Assembly (NCBI RefSeq): GCF_030440555.1 | Contig: NZ_CP047118.1 | Coordinates: 248,001 to 312,000, forward strand | Origin: Corynebacterium caspium DSM 44850 | Lineage (GTDB): Bacteria > Actinomycetota > Actinomycetes > Mycobacteriales > Mycobacteriaceae | Reading direction: 5' to 3' | Length of the DNA stretch: 64,000 bases | Shown here: one piece after another, positions 19,701 through 29,647 of the stretch | Layout of the letters: each line of letters begins with the position of its first letter | Numbering within the stretch: the stretch's first letter is position 1 | The notes under the pieces: model-generated | Told to the model about the DNA's origin: nothing | Databases searched by the model: none | Seen by the model: only the letters and a program-made list of their open reading frames with translations | Position numbers and translations under genes: made by a program

Positions 19701-19907
19701 ATGGATATGGCTTTCATTCACCAGCAGATGGAACATTTCTCTACTTTCGTTGAGAACATCGGCAAGCTCTTCCAGGAATTCCCCAAGATGCTGAAGCATT
19801 TTGCTGAGCTCTTCACCTTGAAGGCAACTGACGACGCTGTTGTTTCCACCAAGGAAAACTTCGGTGGCACCCTTCACACCACCACTACTGCCGCCACCAC
19901 TGTTTAA
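19701..19907 (+). CDS. porH: PorH, cell-wall channel-forming small protein
   Basis: A 68-residue protein, no signal peptide, with AGGAG nine bases before ATG 19701. In corynebacteria PorH and PorA together form the main channel of the outer mycolate membrane and are modified by mycolic acid. The block HFSTFVENIGKLFQEFP followed by LKHFAELF resembles the recalled C. glutamicum PorH pattern (TF-x-x-NIG-x-x-x-Q-x-x-P-x-x-L). Position between groEL and a porA-like mini-gene and ppk2 is exactly that of porH. Odd points: it is about ten residues longer than the 57-residue protein I recall and ends in a Thr-rich tail (TLHTTTTAATTV) instead of serines. Confidence 0.82.
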   Translation: MDMAFIHQQMEHFSTFVENIGKLFQEFPKMLKHFAELFTLKATDDAVVSTKENFGGTLHTTTTAATTV

Positions 19908-20011
19908 TTTCTTTTTAGGGCTGCAATAGTGGCCCTTTGAAGTCTTTAACTTTTTAAATAAATTTATGTAGCAGTCATATTCATGTGCTGCACAACTCTT
20001 TAGGAGCATAT

Positions 20012-20137
20012 ATGGAAACCATTAACGTATGGACTCAGCTTTCCAACGAAGGCGTAATCGGCATGATCTTCACCTCTTTGAAGTCCTTGGGTGACGTTGT
20101 CAGCGCCGCTGCAAAGCTTCTTAAGCTTGCCATGTAA
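20012..20137 (+). CDS. porA: PorA, cell-wall channel-forming small protein
   Basis: Only 41 codons, ATG 20012 to TAA 20135-20137, with AGGAG (20002-20006) five bases before the ATG. The peptide starts METINVWTQLSNEGVIGMIF and ends AAAKLLKLAM. The motif LS-x-x-G-x-IG-x-x-F lines up with LSGSGLIGYVF, as I recall it, in C. glutamicum PorA, whose Ser15 carries mycolate; the matching residue here is Ser11. No signal peptide and an amphipathic helix throughout, as expected. It lies 104 bases behind porH, before a strong terminator and ppk2, the normal porA position. The identity rests on this motif plus position. Confidence 0.78.
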   Translation: METINVWTQLSNEGVIGMIFTSLKSLGDVVSAAAKLLKLAM

Positions 20138-20174
20138 TTTTAGTTTTATTGCCTCTGGCAATAATTCTTAAAAG

Positions 20175-20215
20175 AGCTCCAACTTAGAATTATTTTCTAA
20201 GTTGGAGCTTTTTTA
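20175..20215 (+). terminator. Terminator of porA
   Basis: AGCTCCAACTTAGAA (20175-20189) pairs perfectly with TTCTAAGTTGGAGCT (20195-20209) across a five-base loop, followed by TTTTT. One of the strongest hairpins in the window; fits the end of a highly transcribed unit. Confidence 0.93.
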
Positions 20216-20268
20216 TATATGACCCAATTATCACCCCATTTGATCACATTCTGGGTAAGGTGAGAGGT

Positions 20269-21165
20269 ATGGCTGAGAATAAATACGAAGATCTGCCCAT
20301 CATCGATCTAGCACGCACTGAAGGGTACGTAGTAGACGATTCCGATGAAGATGATCCCATCTTGATTCAGCCAGATGGCACACCAGTAGATACCTGGCGG
20401 GAAAACTACCCTTATGCAGAGCGGATGACGCGCAAAAAATACAATAAAATCAAGCGTCAACTGCAAATAGAACTACTAAAATGGCAAAACTGGACTAAAG
20501 AAACCGGGCAACGCCATATTATTATCTTCGAAGGCCGCGATGCCGCTGGCAAGGGGGGAACCATTAAGCGCTTTAATGAGCACTTAAACCCCCGTGGAGC
20601 CCGCATTGTGGCCTTAGAGAAGCCTTCGCCTAGGGAATCTACTTCCTGGTACTTCCAACGCTATATACAGCATTTTCCCTCCAGTGGAGAGATCGTCTTT
20701 TTTGACCGCTCTTGGTATAACCGCTCCGGGGTAGAGCGAGTAATGGGTTTTTGTACTGAATCCCAGCACGCAGAATTCCTACGCGAAGTACCCATGCTTG
20801 AAAATATGATCATGGGTTCTGGAATTTCCCTCACAAAATTCTGGTTCTCAGTCACCCAAAAAGAGCAGCGCACACGGTTTGCTATCCGACAAGTAGATCC
20901 CGTACGCCAATGGAAATTATCCCCCATGGACTTAGCCTCGCTGGATAAATGGGACGATTATACCCGCGCGAAACAAGAACAATTCCTGCACACCGATAGT
21001 GATGAATCCCCCTGGATCACCATTAAATCAAATGATAAAAAACGAGCCCGCATAAATGCCATGCGTTATGTGCTCAGCAAATTTGAATACACCGGTAAAG
21101 ACCACAAAATCGTCGGACAACCAGACCCCACAATTGTGGGGCGCGGTCGCGACGATATTGATTAA
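20269..21165 (+). CDS. ppk2: Polyphosphate kinase 2 (PPK2 family)
   Basis: Transfers phosphate between polyphosphate and nucleotides. Walker A GRDAAGKGG (about 89-97), lid-region basic stretch after PRESTSWYFQRYIQHFP, and Walker B EIVFFDRSWYNRSGVERVM (142-160) define the family. The length of 298 residues equals the one-domain PPK2 class. C. glutamicum carries a ppk2 gene (ppk2B as I recall) beside porA, so position supports it. The frame is open to GTG 20260, but ATG 20269 with AAGG eight bases upstream is preferred. Confidence 0.93.
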   Translation: MAENKYEDLPIIDLARTEGYVVDDSDEDDPILIQPDGTPVDTWRENYPYAERMTRKKYNKIKRQLQIELLKWQNWTKETGQRHIIIFEGRDAAGKGGTIKRFNEHLNPRGARIVALEKPSPRESTSWYFQRYIQHFPSSGEIVFFDRSWYNRSGVERVMGFCTESQHAEFLREVPMLENMIMGSGISLTKFWFSVTQKEQRTRFAIRQVDPVRQWKLSPMDLASLDKWDDYTRAKQEQFLHTDSDESPWITIKSNDKKRARINAMRYVLSKFEYTGKDHKIVGQPDPTIVGRGRDDID

Positions 21166-21181
21166 AAGGTTTTGAGAAAAC

Positions 21182-21640
21182 TTATTCTCCGCTAGCCATA
21201 ACAGAACGAGCCAAGCGTCTTAGGTGCTTCAACTGCTTTTCAGTTGATTCATCTAAGGCGCGTTCTTCACCTTGGCGCACCAGCTCCGCTAACTCTGCCT
21301 GTACCTCTTTACCCTTTTCCGTGCAGGTAACTAGCTGGCGGCGGCGATCCTTGGGATCCCTATCGCGGCGCACCCAGCCGTGTACCTCCAAAGAATCAAT
21401 TAGGCGCACCACATCTGAGGCATCCATTAATAAGGTCTCAGCTAGGGCAGTCTGGCTATAAGCACCATTTTCGGCCAAACAAGTAAGTGCCCAGTATTCG
21501 CGAAGCGAAGTCCGGTGGCTAGAAAGCACAGCGTCGATTTCATCACGAGTACGGCGCCGCAAACGCTCTAATTGGAAAGAGGGAGATTCCAGCAAAGAAT
21601 CTGGAATTCTAGGGCTGCGGTCAGAGTTGGCCTTGAACAT
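21182..21640 (-). CDS. MarR-family transcriptional regulator
   Basis: A 152-residue winged-helix protein. Central helices YSQTALAETLLMDASDVVRLIDSLEVHGWVRRD and wing RDPKDRRRQLVTCTEKG are typical of MarR. Tail-to-tail with ppk2 (16 bases, with an imperfect AAGGTTTTGAGAAAACTT hairpin) and downstream of ppa on the same strand. Ligand and targets unknown. The 10-bp hairpin between ppa and this gene lies 20 bases upstream of its ATG and could be part of its control. Confidence 0.9.
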   Translation of the reverse strand: MFKANSDRSPRIPDSLLESPSFQLERLRRRTRDEIDAVLSSHRTSLREYWALTCLAENGAYSQTALAETLLMDASDVVRLIDSLEVHGWVRRDRDPKDRRRQLVTCTEKGKEVQAELAELVRQGEERALDESTEKQLKHLRRLARSVMASGE

Positions 21641-21659
21641 AACTCCCTAGCTTAGCGTG

Positions 21660-21686
21660 CCCACGGTGGAAAACACCCACCGTGGG
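21660..21686. promoter_or_regulatory. Perfect 10-bp inverted repeat between ppa and marR
   Basis: CCCACGGTGG (21660-21669) and CCACCGTGGG (21677-21686) with a seven-base loop. There is no T-run on the ppa side, so it is not a standard terminator. It could be an RNA-stabilising 3' hairpin of ppa or a MarR operator. Confidence 0.5.
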
Positions 21687-21703
21687 TAAGTTCCTAGGAA
21701 CAA

Positions 21704-22180
21704 TTAGGCCTTATAGCGAGCAATTGCCTCAGCTAGAATCTTCTCCGCTTCAGCAGCATTACCCCAACCAGCACCATGAGCTTCCTTGCCGGGCTCTAGA
21801 TCTTTGTAGTGCACAAAGAAGTGCTCGATCTCTTCCTTCAGGAAAGAGGACACATCGGCAATATCTTGCAGATGCTCGTAGCGGACGTCGTCGATAACAC
21901 AAAGCAGTTTGTCATCCCCGCCGGCCTCATCAGTCATGCGGAAAACCCCCAAAGGGCGAGCCTTAACAATTACTCCGGGGAAAACTGATTCCGGCATGAT
22001 TACCAGCGCATCCAAAGGGTCGCCATCATCGCCCAAAGTGTGATCGATGAAACCATAGTCAGCTGGATAAGCCATGGGGGTGAAAAGATACCGGTCTAGA
22101 TAAACTTTTCCGGTCTCATGGTCAACCTCATACTTATTGCGAGAACCCTTGGGAATCTCGATGGTGACCTCAAGGCTCAT
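21704..22180 (-). CDS. ppa: Inorganic pyrophosphatase
   Basis: Hydrolyses pyrophosphate in the cytoplasm, pulling biosynthesis forward. Family I signature: [22 protein letters not shown], then [20 protein letters not shown], where the DxDPxD metal-binding aspartates are seen. 158 residues from ATG 22178-22180 ([12 protein letters not shown]). GAGGAG seven bases upstream of this ATG decides the start over two upstream in-frame ATGs that lie on or beside the ribosome binding site. Divergent from dacB. Confidence 0.96.
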   Translation of the reverse strand: MSLEVTIEIPKGSRNKYEVDHETGKVYLDRYLFTPMAYPADYGFIDHTLGDDGDPLDALVIMPESVFPGVIVKARPLGVFRMTDEAGGDDKLLCVIDDVRYEHLQDIADVSSFLKEEIEHFFVHYKDLEPGKEAHGAGWGNAAEAEKILAEAIARYKA

Positions 22181-22316
22181 AGTCATACTCCTCATAACAT
22201 GTTGCGAAATAGAATTTACGGAAACTACCCCGAAACTCTACCTGGTTCCCAGTTATCTCAACACGCGGGACCCGCGCGGCCTTTAAACCGGGACACAGCA
22301 TTAATATGCACCAGTA

Positions 22317-23612
22317 ATGAAAAAGAAATTCTGGTGGTTTGGTGCCATAGGTTTAAGCCTGCTCTTAGTAGTAGGCATAGTTGGCGTGGGCATAAAAGCC
22401 CAATACCAATACGGTGAGCTCACCCACGGTAGCGCTTATACCGCTGCGAAACCTCAAGAAATTATGGTCCCCGCTAGTCAAGAAGGCATCCTTGTCGATG
22501 AAACCGCCTTAAAAACTCGGCTCGCAGAATTAGCTAAAGCCCAAGCTTTAGGAAATCTAGGGATCCAAATATCGGCTGCCGATGGCCGAATTTTGCTGGC
22601 AAAAAATGATAATTTGCCTTTACGTCCCGCCTCCACCACCAAAATTTTGAGCGCCACCGCCGCAATTTATGCCCTTGGCCTGCAAGATCGCATAATTACC
22701 AAAGTATATGAAGTACCTGGGCGCCCAGATGCCGTCGTTATTAAAGCCACAGGTGATGTGTGGTTAAACCAAGAAGCCATAGAAAAACTGGCAGAACAAA
22801 TCCGGGCCAAAGGGTTAAACCCGCACACCGTTTTAGTAGATACCACTGCCTGGAGTGGTGAAACCATTTTAGAAGGCTGGAATGAAATAGACGTAGATGC
22901 CGGCTATGTTGCTCCTTTAGAACCCATAATGCTTTATGGGGCGCGCATCGGAGATACCACCGGGGATGTGCCTCGTAGCCACACCCCAGCTTATGATGTG
23001 GCCGCGGCATTAGCGAGGGCTTTAGATGCAGAAAATATGGCTGTAGAAGCTATAACTATTCCTGCGGCTTCAGCTCCAGTAGCAGAGGTAAATTCGCCGA
23101 CTTTAGCACAGCGCATCCAAGAAATGATGGTGGATTCCGATAATGTGATGGCTGAAGCTATTGGGCGAGAAGTAGCACTTTCCCAAGGTCAACCAGCTGA
23201 TTCTAAAGGAGCGACCGCAGCCACTTTGGCAGTACTTGCCGCCCACGGTTTTGATACCACCGGGGTAATTTTAAAAGATAATTCAGGGCTCTCAGTAGAT
23301 AATCGAATAACGGCGGGGCTGCTAAATAATATTTTGGGAGCAGCCATTAAAGATCCACAGCTGCGCCCGCTAATCGAGGCGCTGCCAGTAGCCCATGCCA
23401 CTGGAACTTTGAAAAATCGTTTCGAAAATACCGCCGGGCGCGGTTATGTTCGCGCCAAAACGGGCACCTTGGATTACACCTCTGCGCTAGCTGGAGTAGT
23501 GGTAGGAAAATCGGGGCAGTTATATCATTTCGCTATGATCGCCAATGAAGCCGATGTAGCCGCTGCGCGCAGTGCCCTTGATGCCCTTGCCAGCGCACTG
23601 CGAGAAGCCTAA
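22317..23612 (+). CDS. dacB: D-alanyl-D-alanine carboxypeptidase/endopeptidase (PBP4 type)
   Basis: Trims or cuts peptidoglycan stem peptides outside the membrane. The 431-residue protein has an N-terminal membrane anchor (FGAIGLSLLLVVGIVGVGI, about 8-26), the active-site STTK (106-109), SDN (274-276) and KTGTL (381-385), the three penicillin-binding motifs in the right order. The long gap between motif one and two is typical of PBP4 (S13). The tilS gene follows after 37 bases; in actinobacteria dacB-tilS-hpt-ftsH is a conserved order. Confidence 0.93.
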   Translation: MKKKFWWFGAIGLSLLLVVGIVGVGIKAQYQYGELTHGSAYTAAKPQEIMVPASQEGILVDETALKTRLAELAKAQALGNLGIQISAADGRILLAKNDNLPLRPASTTKILSATAAIYALGLQDRIITKVYEVPGRPDAVVIKATGDVWLNQEAIEKLAEQIRAKGLNPHTVLVDTTAWSGETILEGWNEIDVDAGYVAPLEPIMLYGARIGDTTGDVPRSHTPAYDVAAALARALDAENMAVEAITIPAASAPVAEVNSPTLAQRIQEMMVDSDNVMAEAIGREVALSQGQPADSKGATAATLAVLAAHGFDTTGVILKDNSGLSVDNRITAGLLNNILGAAIKDPQLRPLIEALPVAHATGTLKNRFENTAGRGYVRAKTGTLDYTSALAGVVVGKSGQLYHFAMIANEADVAAARSALDALASALREA

Positions 23613-23649
23613 AGTCCCAAGCCCCAAGCCCCGAACCTTTAGAGAGCCC

Positions 23650-24546
23650 ATGTTCTATATTCCGCGTGATCCGCCCGCCTTTGGGCGTATTCGCCTAGCA
23701 GTGCGCAAACACCTGCAAAACTACGGCGAAATTCCGGCGGTCGGGCTATCAGGTGGGGCAGATTCACTAGCCCTAGCTGCTGCTTTAGCGGTGGAAAATA
23801 ATAATGTGCAATGCACCGCGCTAATAGTTGACCATCAGCTCCAAGCAGGCTCAGCAGCAGTCGCCCAAAAAGCCGCCCAACAAGCAGAAAATATGGGCTT
23901 AAAAGCACAAATTCTTAAAGTTACCGTGGCAGGAAGCCATGAAGCCGCTGCTAGAGAGGCCCGTTATGCGGCCCTAACAGCTGCCGCACCAGAAATCGCC
24001 ATCGGACATACCCGCGATGACCAAGCCGAAACTTATTTGTTGGGGGCCTTACGCGGAAATCCGGCAGGAATGCTGCCAGCTGCACATGGCATCCATCGCC
24101 CCCTATTGGAATTACCGCGTAGCGATACCCGCCAAGCCTGTGCCGAATTGGGCCTGCAATGGTGGGAGGATCCCCATAATAGCAACCGTCGCTACCAACG
24201 AGTCCAAGTGCGCCAACTCCTAGCCGGATTAGCTGCAGATGCGCAAGATCCTGAAAGTGTCATCGCAGCTATAGCCACCGCCGCAGCGCGCACCGCCGCC
24301 GACCGGGAAGCCATCCGCAGTTGGGCTGCGCAGCTAGATGCGCGTGATATTAAACAGTTGGAAGAAGTGCCAGCGGGTGTGCGTCGGGAAGCGATTGTGA
24401 ACCTGATAACAGAAATTGGGGGAAAAGTTTCCGGGGCCTCTGTCGCCGCCGTGGAAGCCTTAATTACCCGGTGGAAAGGCCAAGGTGCAGTGGCTATAGG
24501 TAATGGGTATGAGGTACGACGACACGGTGTCCGGCTGATCGGCTAA
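23650..24546 (+). CDS. tilS: tRNA(Ile)-lysidine synthase
   Basis: Adds lysine to C34 of the CAU-anticodon tRNA-Ile so that it reads AUA. The PP-loop SGGADSL (34-40) is present, followed by [10 protein letters not shown] and [16 protein letters not shown], both typical. Length 298 residues, the short actinobacterial form lacking most of the C-terminal domain. ATG 23650 ([11 protein letters not shown]) is chosen; the frame is open to 23572 inside dacB but that stretch is not protein-like. Start of a rightward run to folK. Confidence 0.93.
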   Translation: MFYIPRDPPAFGRIRLAVRKHLQNYGEIPAVGLSGGADSLALAAALAVENNNVQCTALIVDHQLQAGSAAVAQKAAQQAENMGLKAQILKVTVAGSHEAAAREARYAALTAAAPEIAIGHTRDDQAETYLLGALRGNPAGMLPAAHGIHRPLLELPRSDTRQACAELGLQWWEDPHNSNRRYQRVQVRQLLAGLAADAQDPESVIAAIATAAARTAADREAIRSWAAQLDARDIKQLEEVPAGVRREAIVNLITEIGGKVSGASVAAVEALITRWKGQGAVAIGNGYEVRRHGVRLIG

Positions 24547-24599
24547 GCTCACGCGGGTGGAAGCTTCAAGGGAGAAACGCAAGAAAGGCGCAGCCCCAA

Positions 24600-25187
24600 A
24601 TGCACGATAAGAAGAATTATGACGTTCCTGCTGGTGTACACACCGCAGATGTCGAAGCCGTACTAATCTCTGCTGAGCAATTATCCCAGCGCATACAAGA
24701 GATGGCTGATAAGGTCTCCGAAAAATATAAAGACGTCCCCGGTGAACTCCTCCTAGTAGGGGTACTCAAAGGAGCGGTCTTTTTCATGACAGATTTCGCC
24801 CGAGCCCTCTCAATTCCTTCAACTATGGAATTTATGGCCGTGAGCTCCTATGGCAATGCGACCACTAGCTCTGGGGTAGTGCGAATTCTTAAAGATCTAG
24901 ATATTGATATCAGTGATCGTCACGTATTGATCGTAGAAGATATTATTGATTCCGGACTCACCCTGTCCTGGCTGCTAGAAAACCTCTCAAGCCGTAATCC
25001 GGCTTCCCTAGAAGTAATCTCCTTGCTGCGTAAACCGGAAGTCCAAGCGGCAAAGATTGACCTATTTGACGTAGGCTTTGATATCCCCAACGCATTTGTA
25101 GTGGGTTATGGTCTTGACTACGCCGAAAGATACCGCAGCTTGCCTTATGTGGGCACGCTTAAGCCTGAGGTTTATCAGAACCATTAA
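24600..25187 (+). CDS. hpt: Hypoxanthine phosphoribosyltransferase
   Basis: Purine salvage: joins hypoxanthine or guanine to [20 protein letters not shown] is the PRPP-binding motif, with [18 protein letters not shown] upstream and [19 protein letters not shown] at the C-terminus, all typical of HPRT. 195 residues, normal length. Lies between tilS and ftsH as in mycobacteria and corynebacteria. AAGAAAGG about 15 bases upstream of the ATG is a weak ribosome binding site. Confidence 0.95.
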   Translation: MHDKKNYDVPAGVHTADVEAVLISAEQLSQRIQEMADKVSEKYKDVPGELLLVGVLKGAVFFMTDFARALSIPSTMEFMAVSSYGNATTSSGVVRILKDLDIDISDRHVLIVEDIIDSGLTLSWLLENLSSRNPASLEVISLLRKPEVQAAKIDLFDVGFDIPNAFVVGYGLDYAERYRSLPYVGTLKPEVYQNH

Positions 25188-25274
25188 AATCTCTCACCTG
25201 CGTCGCAGTCTGCTCGGCCCAACCGCAGGGCAGTATTCGGAAAACGCCCAGAGAAAGAAACCCTAGATAAGCAC

Positions 25275-27710
25275 ATGAATAATAAGCGCATTCTGCAAGG
25301 TGGCGTGCTGGCTGCCGTGTTATTGGTGACTTTTTTTGTTATCTCCCTCCTCACCGATAGCACCCGTACCTTCACCAAGGTAGATACCTCTGTGGCGATC
25401 ACGCAGCTACACGAAAATAATGTGAAGTCTGCCCGGATCGAAGACCGCGAACAGCGCCTCCGCCTCGAACTAAAAGAACCCATCAAAGTCAAAGAACGCG
25501 AAGGTATTAAAGAGCTAATCACGCAATACCCCGCGCGCACCTCTCCAGATATCTTTGCAGCAGTTAAAGAATCCCAGGTAGAAGACTTTGACACAGTTGT
25601 CTCCAAAGACAGCTTCTTAATGAGCATGATCAGCGTCTTGCTGCCCATGCTGATCCTCTTTGGGCTACTAATGTTCTTCTTTAGTCGCATGCAAGGTGGC
25701 GGCATGTTTGGCTTTGGCGGCAATAAAGCCAAGCAACTTAGCAAAGATATGCCCACTAATACCTTTGCCGATGTAGCCGGGGCCGACGATGCCGTAGATG
25801 AACTTCAAGAAATCAAAGATTTCCTCGAAGATCCCACTATCTACCACGCTTTAGGGGCGAAAATTCCGCGCGGCGTCTTGCTCTACGGTCCTCCCGGAAC
25901 CGGTAAAACCCTGCTTGCTCGCGCAGTAGCAGGCGAAGCCGGAGTACCTTTCTACTCAATTTCAGGCTCTGACTTCGTAGAAATGTTTGTTGGTGTAGGC
26001 GCTTCCCGCGTCCGAGACCTCTTCAAACAAGCCCGCGAAAGCGCACCTTGTATTATCTTCATCGATGAAATTGATGCCGTGGGTCGCCAGCGTGGTTCCG
26101 GCACCGGCGGTGGACACGATGAGCGAGAACAAACCCTCAATCAGCTGCTAGTTGAAATGGATGGTTTCGGGGATCGCGAAGGCGTAATCCTAATGGCCGC
26201 TACTAACCGGCCAGATATTCTTGACCCCGCACTGCTACGCCCAGGCCGCTTTGACCGACAGATTCCGGTAACCAACCCCGATCTAGCCGGACGTGAAAAA
26301 ATCCTAAATGTTCACTCCCAAGGCAAACCTTTAGCACCAGATGCAGACCTCAAATCCCTAGCTAAACGCACCGCTGGGATGTCTGGCGCAGACTTAGCCA
26401 ATGTTCTAAACGAAGCCGCCCTACTTACTGCCCGCATCGGCGGCAATGTGATCACCGCAGATGCTCTCGAAGAAGCCACCGACCGCGTAATCGGTGGCCC
26501 CCGACGCAGCTCCATGGTGATCTCTGAGCACGAAAAGAAAGTGACCGCATACCACGAAGGCGGCCACACCCTTTCTGCTTGGGCACTAAAAGAAATTGAC
26601 CGCGTATATAAGGTGACCATCTTGGCGCGCGGTCGCACTGGCGGACATGCCATGACCGCATCTGAAGACGATAAAGGCATGTACAACCTGCAAGAATGCT
26701 TTGCCCGGCTAGTATTTGCCATGGGAGGTCGCGCGGCTGAAGAACTAGTATTTGGCATTCCCACCACCGGAGCTTCCGCCGATATTGAACAAGCCACCAA
26801 AATAGCTCGAGCCATGGTTACCGAATATGGCATGAGCCCCCTTGGCACCGTCCTTTATGGTGATGAACAAGGCGATGCCTTCCGTGGCTACGGCGGCGGT
26901 GGTGGCCAGCTAGGTTATTCTGAAGAAATTGCCGCCCGCATTGATGACCAAGTGCGCTACCTAATTGATAAAGCCCACGCTATGAGTTACCAAATATTGG
27001 CTGAAAACCGCGAATACCTGGATAAACTGGTAGCCAAGCTGCTAGAAAAAGAAACCCTGCGCCGCCCAGATCTAGAAGCCCTAGTAGGAGATCTCACCCC
27101 AATTAGTGTGGGCGAAATCTACGACGATTCTGAAAATCTGTATCCAAAACAAGCTGGCTATGAGCCAGTAAAAACCCCCACCGAAATAGCTCTAGAACGC
27201 GGCGAAGAACCACCCAAGCCTTTCTCCTTGCTAGAAGCCTCCCAACAGGCTCGGGCTAAGCGCATGAGCCAGCGCGAAAACAGTGCTGCAGGTGGTGTTG
27301 CCGGCGGTGCCGGTGCGGGTGCGGGAAGTGCGGGTGGTGCGGACCCCGTTGACAGCGGAACTGTCCCTGGTTCCATCCCTTCTCCAGGGTCGCAGCCACA
27401 CTACGGCGGACCCAAGCCTCCGGCTGGTTGGACAGTTCCAGGCTGGGATAAGGTGCGAAACCGCCAACCTGATACCAGCACCGAGGTGCCGCCAGCACCT
27501 GCCACCGGGGAGCCTACGCCTAGCCCTAAACACGCAGCCAACCCTGAAACTGGTAGTTCTGATGGTGAACTCATCGGATTCCGGTTGCCAGAGCGCGAAC
27601 GCCCAGATGCAGGTTTCGATACAGAGCTAGATGCGGAGCCAGCTGCAGGTGCAGAGGTGGGCCCGGATAGTGCCGCAGAAAACTCCGCAGCAGAGAAGAA
27701 AGAAGATTAA
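25275..27710 (+). CDS. ftsH: ATP-dependent zinc metalloprotease FtsH
   Basis: Membrane-bound AAA+ protease for damaged and short-lived membrane proteins. Order: TM helix (about 8-26), periplasmic segment, second TM (about 115-135), Walker A GPPGTGKT (205-212), Walker [35 protein letters not shown] and zinc motif HEGGH (427-431). After about residue 630 there is a long disordered tail of about 180 residues rich in Gly, Ala, Pro and Glu, longer than in most bacteria but usual in actinobacteria. Its stop overlaps the folE ATG by one base. Confidence 0.97.
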   Translation: MNNKRILQGGVLAAVLLVTFFVISLLTDSTRTFTKVDTSVAITQLHENNVKSARIEDREQRLRLELKEPIKVKEREGIKELITQYPARTSPDIFAAVKESQVEDFDTVVSKDSFLMSMISVLLPMLILFGLLMFFFSRMQGGGMFGFGGNKAKQLSKDMPTNTFADVAGADDAVDELQEIKDFLEDPTIYHALGAKIPRGVLLYGPPGTGKTLLARAVAGEAGVPFYSISGSDFVEMFVGVGASRVRDLFKQARESAPCIIFIDEIDAVGRQRGSGTGGGHDEREQTLNQLLVEMDGFGDREGVILMAATNRPDILDPALLRPGRFDRQIPVTNPDLAGREKILNVHSQGKPLAPDADLKSLAKRTAGMSGADLANVLNEAALLTARIGGNVITADALEEATDRVIGGPRRSSMVISEHEKKVTAYHEGGHTLSAWALKEIDRVYKVTILARGRTGGHAMTASEDDKGMYNLQECFARLVFAMGGRAAEELVFGIPTTGASADIEQATKIARAMVTEYGMSPLGTVLYGDEQGDAFRGYGGGGGQLGYSEEIAARIDDQVRYLIDKAHAMSYQILAENREYLDKLVAKLLEKETLRRPDLEALVGDLTPISVGEIYDDSENLYPKQAGYEPVKTPTEIALERGEEPPKPFSLLEASQQARAKRMSQRENSAAGGVAGGAGAGAGSAGGADPVDSGTVPGSIPSPGSQPHYGGPKPPAGWTVPGWDKVRNRQPDTSTEVPPAPATGEPTPSPKHAANPETGSSDGELIGFRLPERERPDAGFDTELDAEPAAGAEVGPDSAAENSAAEKKED

Positions 27711-28276
27711 TGAGCTTTGACCACGCTCGCGCCGAAGCTGCAGTGCGCGAATTGTTAATAGCCATCGGCGAAGATCCCACTCGTGATGGCCTTAAAGACA
27801 CTCCGGCGCGAGTGGCTAGAGCTTTTTATGAAACCACCGCAGGACTGCGAGAAAATCCTGCGGCGGTACTAAACACCACCTTTGATGAAGGACATCAAGA
27901 ACTAGTGTTAGTTCGCGATATCCCCATCTATTCCATGTGTGAGCACCACCTGCTGCCTTTTTTTGGAATGGCCCATATTGGATATATCCCAAATAAAGAA
28001 GGCAAAGTAACCGGGCTTTCTAAACTTGCCCGCCTAGTTGATCTTTATGCCAAACGCCCCCAAGTACAAGAACGCCTAACTAGTGCTGTGGCCGATGCCC
28101 TCATGGAACAACTAAACGCCCAAGGGGTAATAGTGGTAATTGAATGCGAGCACCTGTGCATGGCCATGCGCGGCATCCGCAAACCAGGTGCGGTAACCAC
28201 AACCTCCGCTGTGCGCGGTGGCTTTAAACGTTCCAGTGTGCAACGCGCTGAAGCCTTGAGCCTATTGCGTCGATAA
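27710..28276 (+). CDS. folE: GTP cyclohydrolase I
   Basis: First enzyme of tetrahydrofolate synthesis, turning GTP into dihydroneopterin triphosphate. [19 protein letters not shown] carries the zinc-binding Cys and His, with [20 protein letters not shown] and [12 protein letters not shown] completing the active site. 188 residues, typical. Overlaps the ftsH stop (TAATG), indicating coupling. Heads the folE-folP-folB-folK set. Confidence 0.97.
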   Translation: MSFDHARAEAAVRELLIAIGEDPTRDGLKDTPARVARAFYETTAGLRENPAAVLNTTFDEGHQELVLVRDIPIYSMCEHHLLPFFGMAHIGYIPNKEGKVTGLSKLARLVDLYAKRPQVQERLTSAVADALMEQLNAQGVIVVIECEHLCMAMRGIRKPGAVTTTSAVRGGFKRSSVQRAEALSLLRR

Positions 28277-28284
28277 GCAAAAAT

Positions 28285-29229
28285 ATGACTCCAAAAAGCC
28301 TTGCAGAAATCACAGTTCCGGGCCGCACTATGGTGATGGGAATCCTTAATATCACCGTAGATTCATTTTCCGATGGCGGGAAATATATTGATCTAGAAGC
28401 TGCCCTCACCCACGCCCATGAGCTAGTAGCAGCCGGGGCGGACATCATCGACGTGGGTGCAGAATCTACCCGACCTGGGGCAACGCGCGTCCCCGCAGAA
28501 ATAGAAGCCCAACGTATTGCCCCGGTAATTAGGGAATTAAATAAAGCCGGCATCCTAACCTCCGTGGACACCATGCGGGCACATACGGCGGAAATAGCTG
28601 CGCAGGCCGGGGTAAATATGATCAATGATGTTTCTGGAGGGTTAGCAGATCCCCAAATGCTTTCCCTGATGGCAGAAACTGGGCTCCCGGTGTGTTTGAT
28701 GCACTGGAAAACCGAAAAATTTGGCGATGCCGCCGGTCAAGCCAGCTATACCCAAGGGGTAGTAGCAGAAGTAGAACAAGCCTTTGAACAGCTAGTATCT
28801 GCCGCCCTAAAAGCAGGTATTGCGGCAGAAAATATTGTGTTAGATCCCGGTTTAGGCTTTGCTAAAACAGCTAGTGATAACTGGCAATTAATGCAGGCCC
28901 TCCCATATTTAATAGCCAGTGGTTATCCTATATTGGTAGGAGCTTCGCGAAAACGTTTTCTCACCGCTTTGCGCACCGCCCGCGGCTTAGAAACGGACCC
29001 AGTTTCTGCAGATGCTGCCACCACCGCCATTAGCACCATGAGCGCTATGGCCGGGGCATGGGGAGTGCGCGTGCATAATGCGGTGGAATCCCGCGATGCC
29101 ATAGATGCCGTAGCAGCGGTGATAAATGCTAATCCCACCGCAGATATTCAGCTAACTACTGATGCCAACGGTGTTCTAAAAGCTCTTAAAACCGAAAGGC
29201 TATGGAAAACTGAGGGATTAAGAAAATGA
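28285..29229 (+). CDS. folP: Dihydropteroate synthase
   Basis: Condenses pterin pyrophosphate with p-aminobenzoate; the sulfonamide target. Signatures: MGILNITVDSFSDGG, GAESTRPGA, MINDVSGG and the C-terminal GASRKRF. At 314 residues it is about 30 longer than usual, with an extra C-terminal stretch (QLTTDANGVLKALKTERLW). It starts nine bases after folE and overlaps folB by four bases (ATGA). Confidence 0.96.
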   Translation: MTPKSLAEITVPGRTMVMGILNITVDSFSDGGKYIDLEAALTHAHELVAAGADIIDVGAESTRPGATRVPAEIEAQRIAPVIRELNKAGILTSVDTMRAHTAEIAAQAGVNMINDVSGGLADPQMLSLMAETGLPVCLMHWKTEKFGDAAGQASYTQGVVAEVEQAFEQLVSAALKAGIAAENIVLDPGLGFAKTASDNWQLMQALPYLIASGYPILVGASRKRFLTALRTARGLETDPVSADAATTAISTMSAMAGAWGVRVHNAVESRDAIDAVAAVINANPTADIQLTTDANGVLKALKTERLWKTEGLRK

Positions 29230-29588
29230 GCGATCGTATAGAACTCACCGGTTTGCGAGTACATGCCCGACATGGGGTATTAGCTGCGGAAACTGAGTTG
29301 GGCCAACAATTTAGCGTGGATATTATTGCCTGGGTGGATATGCGCGCCGCCACTAAAAGTGATGATCTTGCCGATACCCTCAACTATGCTGAACTTGCCC
29401 AATTAGCCTATGAAATAGCAGCTGGGGAGCCGCTGAATTTGCTTGAAGCAGTAGCTGGGCGCATTGCAGAAAAAGCATTGGCACAATTTTCAGAAATTAC
29501 CGAAATTGAAGTAAAAGTACATAAACCATCTGCTCCAATTCCGCTAGTTTTTGATGATATTGCCGTAATTGCGCATCGCCGGCGTTAA
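29226..29588 (+). CDS. folB: Dihydroneopterin aldolase
   Basis: Cleaves dihydroneopterin to hydroxymethyl-dihydropterin in folate synthesis. 120 residues; the core RIELTGLRVHARHGVLAAETELGQQF and VKVHKPSAPIPLVFDDIAV are family features, including the Glu near residue 22 and the Lys of KVHKP. ATG overlaps the folP TGA. Confidence 0.94.
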   Translation: MSDRIELTGLRVHARHGVLAAETELGQQFSVDIIAWVDMRAATKSDDLADTLNYAELAQLAYEIAAGEPLNLLEAVAGRIAEKALAQFSEITEIEVKVHKPSAPIPLVFDDIAVIAHRRR

Positions 29589-29647
29589 TTACTGCGCCGG
29601 TTTTTCCTTAAGAGTTTTAGAAGTTAAAAGTTGAAAGAGGCTAGCAA

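Noticed and set aside
19695..20009. 104-codon minus-strand frame opposite porH
   Set aside because: It covers the porH promoter-side leader and coding region in antisense, has no ribosome binding site, and its composition mirrors porH. porH fits family and position.
27231..27533. Frames opposite the FtsH C-terminal tail
   Set aside because: Arise from the GC-rich low-complexity tail; FtsH frame is clearly the coding one.
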